Positions 18,459 to 28,537 of a stretch of 64,000 bases of DNA are shown piece after piece; position 1 is the stretch's first letter, and each line of letters starts with the position of its first letter. Origin of the DNA: Wenzhouxiangella sp. (GTDB lineage Bacteria > Pseudomonadota > Gammaproteobacteria > Xanthomonadales > Wenzhouxiangellaceae). The translations under genes and the position numbers were made by a program. The notes beneath the pieces were generated by a model, which saw nothing but the letters and a program-made list of their open reading frames with translations, ran no database searches and had not been told where the DNA came from. Location of the stretch: assembly GCA_007134485.1 (NCBI GenBank), contig SLKT01000099.1, positions 1-64,000 on the forward strand. The letters are read 5' to 3'.

Positions 18459-21277
18459 TGGCCCTGAGGTTCCTGCGGCGCAACCGGGTCTCGCGCCCAT
18501 CGTTTCTGCTCGATATCGTGACCGGCGCCGGGATCGGTCTCGTGCCATGCAGCGTAGAGTCCGTGCAGCTCCAACGCAATGTCCAGGGTGCGATCATGGT
18601 CCTCGCCCAGCTCCTCCCGATAGATTTCATAGGCCTCAAGCATCGGCGTCTCAGCTTCACCATATCGTCCTTGCGCCGCCAGGGCCAGGCCCAGACGGGC
18701 ATGGAACACGCCCTGGTGCCAATGGCCGGATGACAGAACGCGCCGGCCGCGCTCCACGGCTTCGGCAGCCAATTCCTCAGCTTGGCGGTAGCGACCCAGC
18801 GACTGAACCAGCGAACTGGAGTTGTTGATAAAGATCAGTGTACGGTGATGATCATTGCCATACAGGCGCCGGGCACTGTTCATCGCCTCCAGTGAATACG
18901 GCATGGCCTGTTCCGGCCGTTCCATCGCATTGAGCAAAAACCCCATGTTATTGACCGAGACCATGGTCTGGGGATGCTCGTTACCGAGCGCTGTGCGTCG
19001 GCCTTCAAGCGCTTCACGGTAATAAGGCAGGGCTTGGTCCAGATGACCCTTTTGCTGCAGCAGCCAACCCATGTTGCTGATCGAACTCAAGGTTTCCGGA
19101 TGCCGGTCTCCCAATGTCTGACGACGAATGTCCAGGACTTCCCGGTAATACGGTTTGGCTTCGTCGAGGTGTCCCTGACTACTCAGAAAAGACCCCATGT
19201 TGCTCAGCGATGCCAGGGTTTGCTCATGCGTGGCGCCCAGGGCCACTCGACTCCTTTCCAGTGTGTCGGAAAACAGCTGACCGGCCCGTTCCAGATCGCC
19301 GCTGTTGAAGTAGTGGGTACCCAGGCTGCCGGTTACACGAAGGGTCTTCAAATGATCTTCGCCCAGCTTCTCGCGAAAGCCGTTCATCGCTTCTTTGTAA
19401 TAGCGACGCTGAAGTTCGTAGCGCCCCATCTGCCCGTGCAGTGCGCCCATCTCGTAGACCGATTGCAGGGTGTCGGAGTCGAGATCGCCCAGCCATTGAC
19501 GACGAATTTCAAGCGCGCGCGCCTGAGGTATCTCGGTCTGTTCCCTGATGCCCAGTTCGCGCATGGTCGTGGCCGTGACCTGCAACAGCCTGGCCTGCAA
19601 CAGCGGCTGGGCGGTAAATTCCTGATCGATGGTACGCAGGGTGGGCGCAAATATATCGCGATTCATGCTGGCCAGGGCCACGTCAGTGAAATTGACCCCG
19701 CCCAGGGATTCATCCAGCACGTGCAGTTCGTGCTCGATCTGGTCATCGTCGCCAAGCAACCCATCCAGCGCAGACCGACGCTGGTCCAGAATATCCGATC
19801 GCAGCCCGGCGCCCATGGCGGTGGCATCGATTGCGGCCAGTCGTCTGGCCTGAAAATCGACCACCAATTGCAACTCGCCGGCCAGCAGTGCAGCCTGCTG
19901 CTCGGCGGATACCGCGCGCTGGGTTTCCAGTTCAGCCCGGTCACGTTGTTCGGTGGCGTGGTGGGCTTGCCACAGTGCACCGGCAACCGCCATCAACAAT
20001 AGCAGCGCACCGGCCAGCGTTGCTCCAGTAGCCACGCGATGGCGGCGAATGAATTTTGATAGCACATAGGCCCCGGTCTGCTCCCTTGCCTGGACCGGGT
20101 AGCCCCGGCGGCAATGCCGCACGTCTTCGAGCAATTGCGGCACGCCGGCATAACGCTGGTCTGGATCTTCGGCGCAGGCGCGATCAATGATGGCGACGAG
20201 GTCATTTCTGCGCTCCAGGTCAACGGGCAATTCCGGGGCAATGGTATGCCCCGGTTTGGCCTGACGAATACCGCCGCCCAGCAACCATTGCAACAGCACA
20301 CCCAATGACCAGATGTCGGACTGTGTTGAAGCAAGCTCACCATGAAGCTGTTCTGGCGCGCAAAACGCCGGGGTCATGGCAATGGCGCTGCCTTGCTGCT
20401 CAATGTGCTCGTCCTGAATCAGCCTGGCCACGCCAAAATCGACCAGCCGGACCTGGCCCGATATGGTGACTCTCACATTGGCCGGCTTGAGATCACCATG
20501 AACGATCTGGCGCTGGTGCGCGTGGGCGACTGCTTCGACCACCTGCTCGAAAAAGTTCAGGCGGGTTGCAAAATCACAGGGCTGCCGTTCGAGATACTCG
20601 TCGAGGTCGTAGCCCTCAACCCACTCCATGACCAGATAGGTCAGACCGTCACTGGTCATACCACCGTCGATCAGGCGTGCGATATTGCGATGATTCAACC
20701 GCGCCAGCAGGCGCCGCTCGATCTGGAGTCGCTCGTCCAGATTCTTCTTGCCGGAGCGGATCACCTTGATGGCGACCGTCATTTCAAAGGAATCATCGGT
20801 GCGTTCGGCCCGATACACCGAGCCCATGCCCCCATGGCCAATGGCCTCGACCACAGTCCATGCACCCAGGCACGTGCCCGGTTCCAGTACCTTCATGCTT
20901 GCCTGAGCTTGCTCGCAGACAACCTGGCCGGCGCGCCGAAACAGCTCGTACATTCCCCCGCACGTCTCATCGCTGGCATCAAGCAGGGCAGCAACCCAGG
21001 GATAGATTCTCGGAGCGCGCGCCCGAATTTGCTCAAGCTCGCGAGCACGCGTTGGATTATCGGCTTCCAGCAACTGATCGAGTAATGTATCGATCAGCCG
21101 TCGCCGGGCGGGGGTCAGTCTGCCCTTATATGGGCCATCGGGCACTGGGTCACATGCGAATGAGTGGGCTTGGTCTCGCAGTCTACTACACGCAATTGGC
21201 TGGCATTGCGGCGATGGGTGCTGGCGAACGGCGCCAAGTTCAATACCGGCTGTTGACATGATGACCGTGGCGCCCAA
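18452..21277 (-). CDS. serine/threonine protein kinase with C-terminal TPR repeats
   Basis: GHGGMGSVYRAE, VAIKVI, IVHGDLKPANV, LVDFGVARL kinase motifs; TM segment; repeated LGxxHPxTLxSxxNMGxLL TPRs. Confidence 0.88.
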   Translation of the reverse strand: MGATVIMSTAGIELGAVRQHPSPQCQPIACSRLRDQAHSFACDPVPDGPYKGRLTPARRRLIDTLLDQLLEADNPTRARELEQIRARAPRIYPWVAALLDASDETCGGMYELFRRAGQVVCEQAQASMKVLEPGTCLGAWTVVEAIGHGGMGSVYRAERTDDSFEMTVAIKVIRSGKKNLDERLQIERRLLARLNHRNIARLIDGGMTSDGLTYLVMEWVEGYDLDEYLERQPCDFATRLNFFEQVVEAVAHAHQRQIVHGDLKPANVRVTISGQVRLVDFGVARLIQDEHIEQQGSAIAMTPAFCAPEQLHGELASTQSDIWSLGVLLQWLLGGGIRQAKPGHTIAPELPVDLERRNDLVAIIDRACAEDPDQRYAGVPQLLEDVRHCRRGYPVQAREQTGAYVLSKFIRRHRVATGATLAGALLLLMAVAGALWQAHHATEQRDRAELETQRAVSAEQQAALLAGELQLVVDFQARRLAAIDATAMGAGLRSDILDQRRSALDGLLGDDDQIEHELHVLDESLGGVNFTDVALASMNRDIFAPTLRTIDQEFTAQPLLQARLLQVTATTMRELGIREQTEIPQARALEIRRQWLGDLDSDTLQSVYEMGALHGQMGRYELQRRYYKEAMNGFREKLGEDHLKTLRVTGSLGTHYFNSGDLERAGQLFSDTLERSRVALGATHEQTLASLSNMGSFLSSQGHLDEAKPYYREVLDIRRQTLGDRHPETLSSISNMGWLLQQKGHLDQALPYYREALEGRRTALGNEHPQTMVSVNNMGFLLNAMERPEQAMPYSLEAMNSARRLYGNDHHRTLIFINNSSSLVQSLGRYRQAEELAAEAVERGRRVLSSGHWHQGVFHARLGLALAAQGRYGEAETPMLEAYEIYREELGEDHDRTLDIALELHGLYAAWHETDPGAGHDIEQKRWARDPVAPQEPQGQW

Positions 21278-21373
21278 GCAGCACGTTTCAGAGGCTTCTC
21301 GGGCAGTATTGACGGAATTTCACCGGACGTTGCGTTACCCTTCGGCGCCGAAATTCGAATCTCGTAAATATTC

Positions 21374-22972
21374 ATGAATCACACAGTTTTGTTCTTTCCG
21401 CTGCGTGCTGTCCGTTTCCCTGCGGCTTCCTTTTTCTGCCCACTCCGAATGCTTATCGGCGTGGGGCTTTTCTGTTCCGTCCTGGCCGCGACGGGCCTGG
21501 CCCGGGCGGATGACGGCAGCGCTTTCATCACGACCTGGGAGATCACCGAGGCCGGCCAGGAGATCATGATCCCGACCGCCCCGGATACCGACTATGACTT
21601 CACCATCGACTGGGGCGACGGCACGGTCGAGGAGATTTCGGGCACCGACCCGGATCCGACGCATGCTTACGCCGAGCCGGGGGCCTACGAAGTTGCCATC
21701 ACCGGGCAATTCCGGCGCATCCATTTCGATCTCTCGAGAATGGACTTCCAGAGACCTGCAAGGGGAGACATTCACCTCGGGGAGAATGCGCAATAGCTGG
21801 TGGCAGTGGAGCAATGGGGCGCGATCGAGTGGACGAGCATGGAAGGCGCGTTCGCCGGCGCAGCCAATCTGACGCTCAATGCCACTGATGCGCCGGATCT
21901 GTCTGGCGTGCGCTCCCTTAACAGGATGTTTGCGCTGGGCCATTCCTTCAATGGCGATATCGGTCACTGGGATGTCTCCGGCGTCGAGGACATGAGCCAA
22001 ATGTTCGAAGAGACCCGCCAGTTTGATCAGGACATCGGCGGATGGGATGTTTCCAGCGTGAGAGACATGAGCGGGATGTTCACCCTTAATTTCGGGCGAG
22101 AATACGCCTTCAACCAGGATATCGGCGATTGGGATGTCTCCAGCGTGATCGACATGAGCGGGATGTTCCAGCGCGCGAACAACTTCGACCAGGACATCGG
22201 TGGCTGGGATGTCTCCAGCGTCGAGGACATGAGTTATATGTTCGGAGAGGCCAGTTCCTTCAACCAGGATATCGGCGACTGGGACCTGTCGGCGGCCACC
22301 ACCATCCGCGGCATGCTCAGCCGGGCCGAAAACTTCAACCAGGATGTCAGTGGCTGGGACATCTCCAGCGTTCGCGATGTCAGGAGCCTGTTCGGCGGCG
22401 CTGAATCCTTCAACCAGGGCATCAGCGACTGGGACCTGTCCAGCGTGGAAAACATGGAAGGCATGTTCGCCGGCGCCAGCGACTTCAACCAGGACATCAG
22501 CGGCTGGGACGTTTCCGGCTTGACCGACGCGCGCTCCATGTTCAAGGACGCCACCGCCTTCAACCAGGACCTGGACGACTGGGACGTTTCCGCGGTGACC
22601 AACATGAACGGCATGTTCTGGGGCGCGACGGCGTTTGACGGCGCGATCGAGCACTGGGAAGTTTCGAACGTCACCAACATGGCACGGATGTTCTGGAAGG
22701 CTGAATCCTTCAACCGCAACATCGGCGATTGGGATGTATCCGGCGTGAACAACACCTGGCTGATGTTTGCCGAAACCGAATCCTTCAACCAGGACATCAG
22801 CGGCTGGGATGTCTCGAATGTAGTCAATGCCCGCGAGATGTTTCGCGATGCCCGCGCATTCAACCAGGACCTGAGCGCCTGGGCATTCCCCGAGGAAGCC
22901 AATACCGACGACATGTTCGAGGGCGCCGAGGCATTCGAAGATGCAAATGCGCCTGATTCGTCAAGGCTCTGA
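21374..22972 (+). pseudogene. BspA/DUF285-repeat secreted protein interrupted by one in-frame TAG (21794-21796)
   Basis: 5' part has a signal peptide and a PKD-like DWGDGTVEEISGT...HAYAEPGAYEVAITG segment; GENAQ-TAG-LVAVEQWGAIEWTSMEGAFAGA continues in the same frame into 13 DUF285-type repeats. Confidence 0.75.
21947..22933 (+). repeat. 13 tandem 25-aa (about 75 bp) DUF285/BspA-type repeats
   Basis: Repeating FNQDIGxWDVSSVxDMSxMFxxAxx; one unit is 29 aa, and total length fits 13 x 25 + 4 residues. Confidence 0.85.
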
Positions 22973-23195
22973 ATATTAACCCGGCAGGTATCTAGATCGC
23001 ATTCAGCCGTGTCATCGGCGAAATAATCGTACACCTGGCACATATTGGGATGGACCCGCGACGACAGCGCGGGCGATGCCGACATCCAAATCCCCGAGCA
23101 ACAAGGGAAACGACCAACACTTGAATGGCAAGTGGCAATGAATGGGTCACTCTTCAGGCGGTGGTCGTAACAGGGATGTCAATGTTATTCTTTTT

Positions 23196-23227
23196 GCTCC
23201 TGCCTCCGAACCCAGCCCGGCAGGAGC
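23196..23227 (+). promoter_or_regulatory. candidate SD-sequestering hairpin upstream of the sigma factor
   Basis: GCTCCTGCC tccgaacccagccc GGCAGGAGC: perfect 9-bp stem whose 3' arm contains AGGAG, 11 nt before ATG 23238. Confidence 0.45.
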
Positions 23228-23237
23228 GGAAAATGTC

Positions 23238-23786
23238 ATGCCTGGTGAGCTAACCCTGCTGCTTGAAGCGGCCAACAAAGGGGATCAACCCGCCCTGAAC
23301 CGGCTGGTCGCGCTGCTGTACGTCGATCTTCGCAAATTGGCCCATCGCTGTCGCAAAGGCGAGATCCAGGATCTCGACACCACCAGCCTTGTCCACGAAT
23401 GCTATCTGCGTTTTCTCAAGAGCGGACAGCTCGAGGTTCGTGATCGCTCGCATTTTTTCAACCTGGCCGCGCGGGTCATGCGGCAGTTGCTGGTCGATTA
23501 TGCGCGCGAGCGGCTGGCCCGGAAACGCGGTGGTGGAGTGCCTCATGTCGAATTGCGCGACTCGGATGCCGCCGAACAGGCCGAGGCCGAGCACTGCCTG
23601 GATGTCGATCAGGCCCTGGAACGCCTGGCTGAAATCCGACCAATGCAGGCCAGCGTGGTCGAGTGCAGGTTCTTTGCCGGGCTGACCGAGGAGGAAACCG
23701 CCGAGGCGATGGATCGCTCCTTGCGTAGCGTACAGCGTGACTGGCAGGCGGCGCGGGTCTGGCTGGCCGAACACCTGAAACAATGA
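23238..23786 (+). CDS. ECF-type RNA polymerase sigma factor
   Basis: MPGELTLLLEAANKGDQPALNRLVALLYVDLRKLAHRCRKGEIQDLDTTSLVHECYLRFL...GLTEEETAEAMDRSLRSVQRDWQAARVWL. Start chosen after an AGGAG; an upstream start at 23142 is possible. Confidence 0.8.
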   Translation: MPGELTLLLEAANKGDQPALNRLVALLYVDLRKLAHRCRKGEIQDLDTTSLVHECYLRFLKSGQLEVRDRSHFFNLAARVMRQLLVDYARERLARKRGGGVPHVELRDSDAAEQAEAEHCLDVDQALERLAEIRPMQASVVECRFFAGLTEEETAEAMDRSLRSVQRDWQAARVWLAEHLKQ

Positions 23787-26236
23787 GCGACGATCCACTA
23801 CGTCCCGGTCGAATGCTCGAAGGCCCCCTGTTCCGGGGCTTTCTCAAACGGCTGGCCGAGATCCGCGAGCCCGAGCCAAACGATCGGATTGGCGCCTGGC
23901 GGATCGTTCGCGAGCTTGGCCGCGGCGGCAGCGGAGTGGTATTCCTGGCCGAGCGAGCCGATGGCGCCTTCAGTCAGCAAGTGGCGTTGAAATGGCCGCG
24001 TGGCGACCGGCCGGTGCCCGGCGGACGCGAGGCGCTGGCCCGCGAGCGCGAGCTGCTGGCCGGCCTGGATCATCCCAACATCGCGCGTCTGATTGACGGC
24101 GGCCAGACCGAAGATGGCATGTTGTGGTTTGCCATGGATCATGTGCCAGGACAGACCATCGACCGGCATGCCAAGGGCCTTGAGCTACGCCAACGCCTGG
24201 AGCTGATCACCACCCTGTGTCAGGCGGTTCAGCACGCCCATCGCCGTGGCCTGATCCATGGCGATATCAAGCCATCCAATGTACTGGTCGATGGCCGCGG
24301 CCAACCGCGGTTGCTCGACTTCGGAATTTCGCGTTTCACAGCGGGAGCGATCGGCTCGAGCTACGGACTCACCCCCGACTACGCCAGCCCCGAACAACGC
24401 GATGGCGGGCCACTTACCACGGCCTCCGACCTCTGGCAATTGGGTCGCCTGCTCAATGAACTGATCGGCGATGCGCCAGTACCGGTCGACTTGCGCTCCA
24501 TTATCGACTGCGCCACCGCCGAAGAACCGGAAGACCGCTATGCCTCGGCCACCGCCCTGGCGTCCGATCTGCACGCCTGGCTCGGGCACTACCCGGTGCG
24601 AGCCCATCCGGGGCGCTTGGGTTATCGGCTGGCGCGCTGGGCACAGCGCAATACCGCCGTGGCCGTCGTCACTGGCCTGGCGCTGATCATTGTTGCCGGT
24701 GGAGGCGCCTGGATGGGCTGGCAGGTTACGGCCGAGCGTGATCTGGCTCAAGCCGAGGCCGCGCGCGCCGAGGCCGCGCTGTCTGATGCCGAAATCGCCC
24801 TGGCGCGTGCCACTGCCCTGCATGATTTTCTGATCAACCTGTTTCGCGCGACTCAGCCCCAGGACGAATTGCCGACCACCGCCGAGATCCTGGAGCTCGG
24901 GACCCAACAGGCGCTGGATTCCGATTCCGCTCCGGCAGTAGAACGATTCGGCATGCTGGTTGCACTGGGTCAGGTCTATCAGTCGCAGAACCTCTACGAG
25001 CAAGCCTGGCCCCTGGTCGATGCCGCCATGGAGATCCTGCCTGAAACTCCGGCGCTGGGCCCGATCGACCGGGCACGCGTATTGCAACTGAAGTCACGCC
25101 TGACGATCGCCGACGGGGGCAGCCTGGATGATGCCGAAGCCCTGCTCATCGAGGCCGAGTCGTGGCTTATTGATGCGGACAACGGCCACGATCTGTTGGC
25201 GCAAAACAGGATTCAGCGAACCTGGATCGAACGCCATCGTGGCAACCACGAACAGGCATTGAGCCTGGTTGAACCGCTCTATGAAGACCTGTACCGGACC
25301 GGCCTCCTGAGCGACCTGACCGAAGCATCCTTGCTCGATGCCCTGAGCGGGCTGCAAGCCGCCGCCGGTAATCTGGACCAGGCGGCAAACCTGAGGACCG
25401 AGGCCATCGAGGCCTACCGGCAGGCTACCGGAGAAACAGGCCAGGGGCACGTGGTGGCGCTGGCCAACAGTGTTGGTCTCGAACTGGCCCTGGGACGTTT
25501 GGAAGAGGCCAAGCGCCGCGCCCGTCGCGCCATCGAGCTATACGATCGGATTTATCCTGACCCGGTCGATTATCGCGCGGTCTCACGCCGCACACTGGCG
25601 CGCATCCTGCTGACCACCGGCCGGATCGAGAAGGCTTTCGAGACACTACGGCGCGCCAACGACGAACATGCCGAAGCCCTGAACTCGACGCTCGAGCAGT
25701 GGCCGCTGTATTTCAGTCAGCGCGGCAGCTTCAAGGCGCGTCTGGGTCGCATGGACGCCGCGGTCGAAGACCTGGCCCGGGCTCACGCCCTGGCCGAGGA
25801 GCAGGGCGACTGGGATCCGCGCGTGATTGCCTCGCTGGAGATGCTGCATGCCTGGACCCGCTGTCTGGCCGGCAATGGCCGGGGCGGCGAGCAACTGCTC
25901 GAAGACATGCGCCATGCCGAAACCTTGCAGGGCCAACCACGCAACCGGGCCCAGTTGCACGAAGCCAGGGCGGCCTGCCACCAGGCCAATCAACGTCCGC
26001 AGTCCGCACTCGAGGAGATCGAGGCAGCATTGGCCAGCCATGACGTGGACGGCGACGTGCTGGGGTCGCTGGGCCGTCGTTTGATCCAGGCCAAGGCCTT
26101 AAGCGATCTCGACCGCGTCGATGAAGCCCGTGCGGTATTGCACGAGGCCGACCGGCGATTCGAGTCGCTGGGACTCGACGACCACCCGCGGCGTGCGGCC
26201 GTGCGCGAGGCTCTCCAGCAATTTCCTGGCGGTTGA
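23783..26236 (+). CDS. serine/threonine protein kinase with C-terminal TPR-like repeats
   Basis: ELGRGGSGVVFLAERADG, VALKWPRG, LIHGDIKPSNVLVDGRGQPRLLDFGISRF; TM helix; helical repeats; ATGA overlap with the sigma gene. Confidence 0.87.
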   Translation: MSDDPLRPGRMLEGPLFRGFLKRLAEIREPEPNDRIGAWRIVRELGRGGSGVVFLAERADGAFSQQVALKWPRGDRPVPGGREALARERELLAGLDHPNIARLIDGGQTEDGMLWFAMDHVPGQTIDRHAKGLELRQRLELITTLCQAVQHAHRRGLIHGDIKPSNVLVDGRGQPRLLDFGISRFTAGAIGSSYGLTPDYASPEQRDGGPLTTASDLWQLGRLLNELIGDAPVPVDLRSIIDCATAEEPEDRYASATALASDLHAWLGHYPVRAHPGRLGYRLARWAQRNTAVAVVTGLALIIVAGGGAWMGWQVTAERDLAQAEAARAEAALSDAEIALARATALHDFLINLFRATQPQDELPTTAEILELGTQQALDSDSAPAVERFGMLVALGQVYQSQNLYEQAWPLVDAAMEILPETPALGPIDRARVLQLKSRLTIADGGSLDDAEALLIEAESWLIDADNGHDLLAQNRIQRTWIERHRGNHEQALSLVEPLYEDLYRTGLLSDLTEASLLDALSGLQAAAGNLDQAANLRTEAIEAYRQATGETGQGHVVALANSVGLELALGRLEEAKRRARRAIELYDRIYPDPVDYRAVSRRTLARILLTTGRIEKAFETLRRANDEHAEALNSTLEQWPLYFSQRGSFKARLGRMDAAVEDLARAHALAEEQGDWDPRVIASLEMLHAWTRCLAGNGRGGEQLLEDMRHAETLQGQPRNRAQLHEARAACHQANQRPQSALEEIEAALASHDVDGDVLGSLGRRLIQAKALSDLDRVDEARAVLHEADRRFESLGLDDHPRRAAVREALQQFPGG

Positions 26237-26292
26237 ATCGCGCAATCTTCGTGTCTCTCTACAACACCAGCCACAATCTCGGAGAGTACATC

Positions 26293-26748
26293 GTGCACAA
26301 GAAACTTGCATTTACCCTGGCAAGCCTGCTCTTACTGGGTGTTTCACCCCTGGTTACGGCGGAGCAACAAGCCCTTACCTGGTCTGCCGACGATCCCGAG
26401 CTCGAATGGGGCCCGTGTCCGGAATTCATGCCCGAGGACTGCCGTATCGCGGTGTTGCAGGGCAATCCCGCCGGCACGAATGCAGACGTTTTCTTCCGCC
26501 TTCAGCCCGGCACCAAGGCCACCCACCACTGGCACACCTCGGCCGAGCGCATGGTGCTGGTCTCCGGTGAAATGGAAGTCGATTACGATGGTCAGGATCC
26601 CGTCACGCTGACCCCCGGCACCTACGCATACGGCCCTGCCCGTTTGCCACACACCGCGCGCTGCCTGGAAGGCAGCGACCCCTGTGTGCTGTTCATTGCA
26701 TTCGAGGAGCCAGTCGATGCCGTCCCCACAGAGGATGGGAAACGATAG
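26293..26748 (+). CDS. secreted cupin-domain protein
   Basis: Probable GTG start after GGAGAG; signal peptide KKLAFTLASLLLLGVSPLVTA; cupin motifs FFRLQPGTKATHHWHTSAERMVLVSGEMEVDYDG ... LTPGTYAYGPARLPHTARC. Confidence 0.7.
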   Translation: MHKKLAFTLASLLLLGVSPLVTAEQQALTWSADDPELEWGPCPEFMPEDCRIAVLQGNPAGTNADVFFRLQPGTKATHHWHTSAERMVLVSGEMEVDYDGQDPVTLTPGTYAYGPARLPHTARCLEGSDPCVLFIAFEEPVDAVPTEDGKR

Positions 26749-26757
26749 GAGGTTTTC

Positions 26758-28443
26758 ATGACATCGAATCAAGCCACCTGGAAACTGGTCGTGGGTTTGA
26801 TCGCCGCACTGGCCATTGCAATCCATGTCCATGCCGATTGCACTCACAATAGTGATCACAATGGCGATCACGAGCACAACGATCATGCCCACATGCACGA
26901 CGATGCACTGGTGCATGACGATGAAACCATCGGCACGGTCGACTTCGGCGCTGACTGCAATGAATCGGTGCGCGCGGATTTCGATCGTGCGCTCGGGCTG
27001 ATGCATCACATGATGTATGTGCAGTCACGCGGTGAGTACGAATCCATCGCCGAGACCGATCCCGACTGCGCAATGGCGCACTGGGGCGTGGCCACGACCC
27101 TGTTCCAGCCGCTATGGGGCACCACCCCTTCGGACGAGGACTTCGAAAGGGCCGAGGTCGCCATCGACCGTGCGCGCGCCAGCGTCGAAAGCGAGCGCGA
27201 GCGGCTGCTGATCGAGGCCACGGCAGCATTTTTCGAGGCCGATACCGAACACCTCGGCGTTCGCCTCAATGCCTGGGCCGATGGCATGGATGCGGCCTAT
27301 CAGGCCTACCCCGAAGATCATGACGTGGCCGCGCTGTACAGTCTGGGGTTGCTGACCCGGGCCTTGAGCGCCGATGACCACCATGCCCTGCATGCCGAGG
27401 CCGAAGAGATTCTCCAGAAGATATTCGATGCCGAGCCGACCCATCCGGGATCGATTCACTATGCCATTCATGCCACCGATGCCGAAGGCCGGGCCGAAAA
27501 CATGTTGCACATGGTCGAGGCTTACGGCGAAATTGCGCCGACCGTGCCGCATGCCCTGCACATGCCCTCGCACATATACGTGCGCCTGGGCGACTGGCCC
27601 GAGGTCATCGACTGGAATGAGCGGTCATCCGAAGCGGCACTGGAACATGATGTCAATGGCGCCGTCTCTTATCACTACATCCACGCCATCGACTACCTGG
27701 TTTATGGTCATTTGCAGCGCGGTGAGGACTCTGTTGCAGAGAACGTATGGAAAACGGCTCAGGACAAGGGTCGTCACCAGGGTGGTTTTGTCGGCGCCTT
27801 TCACCTGGCTGCCATTCCCGCGCGCCTGGCCGTTGAACAGCGTGACTGGGAACGCGCCGCCCAACTTGACTCGCACACACCCGACTACATCGAATGGGAA
27901 AGCTTCGAGTGGCCAGAAGGCCTGAACTGGTACGCGCGCGGGCTCGGCGCGGTGCACACCGATGACCTGGAAGGCGCGCGCAAAGCGGCAGCAAGCCTGG
28001 AAGCACTCAGCGACCAGGCCAGGGCTGCCGCCGACGAGCGATTCACCGTGTATATCGACGTTGACCGCTACATTCTCGAGGGCTGGATTGCGCATGCCGA
28101 AGGGGATGCCGAGCGCGCCGTGAAATCCATGCGCAAGGCCGTGGATCTCGAATCATCGGTGGAAAAACATCCGGTCACCCCCGGCGCACTGTTGCCTCCG
28201 GGCGAGGCACTTGGTGATCTGCTGCGCACCCTCGAGCGGCCGGCCGCGGCTCTGGATGCCTATTCCGAGGCCGACAAGATCTGGCCGGGTCGCTACAACA
28301 CCCTCTTCGGAGCCATGATCGCCGCCGAACAGGCCGGAGACGACCAGGCAGCCTCCCAGTGGGCCGAACGCCTGCTGTCGGTCGCACCACAAGCCGAACG
28401 TCCCAATATCGAGCGAGCGCGTGTGACAGTCCTGCACGATTGA
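26758..28443 (+). CDS. secreted TPR protein with His/Asp-rich N-terminal segment
   Basis: 561 aa; signal peptide then HADCTHNSDHNGDHEHNDHAHMHDDALVHDDE; TPR-like helical repeats including CAMAHWGVA. Confidence 0.7.
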   Translation: MTSNQATWKLVVGLIAALAIAIHVHADCTHNSDHNGDHEHNDHAHMHDDALVHDDETIGTVDFGADCNESVRADFDRALGLMHHMMYVQSRGEYESIAETDPDCAMAHWGVATTLFQPLWGTTPSDEDFERAEVAIDRARASVESERERLLIEATAAFFEADTEHLGVRLNAWADGMDAAYQAYPEDHDVAALYSLGLLTRALSADDHHALHAEAEEILQKIFDAEPTHPGSIHYAIHATDAEGRAENMLHMVEAYGEIAPTVPHALHMPSHIYVRLGDWPEVIDWNERSSEAALEHDVNGAVSYHYIHAIDYLVYGHLQRGEDSVAENVWKTAQDKGRHQGGFVGAFHLAAIPARLAVEQRDWERAAQLDSHTPDYIEWESFEWPEGLNWYARGLGAVHTDDLEGARKAAASLEALSDQARAAADERFTVYIDVDRYILEGWIAHAEGDAERAVKSMRKAVDLESSVEKHPVTPGALLPPGEALGDLLRTLERPAAALDAYSEADKIWPGRYNTLFGAMIAAEQAGDDQAASQWAERLLSVAPQAERPNIERARVTVLHD

Positions 28444-28537
28444 GTTGACAGCTCGCTCCGAGGTCCAGGACGTTCAGAGCAGGCATGAACCCCTGACGAA
28501 GCGAAAGCGGGTATCGCCTCGAGGTGTAAACGTCCAG

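Noticed and set aside
16671-21796. Stop-codon reassignment of TAA/TAG to Gln in this organism
   Set aside because: TAA and TAG terminate ordinary genes here (rseP ends in TAA; uppS and bamA end in TAG), so any bypass must be local.
21947-22933. CRISPR-like array
   Set aside because: The 75-bp periodicity is a coding repeat (DUF285 units) with diverged DNA and no constant repeat/spacer structure. No CRISPR array was seen in the window.
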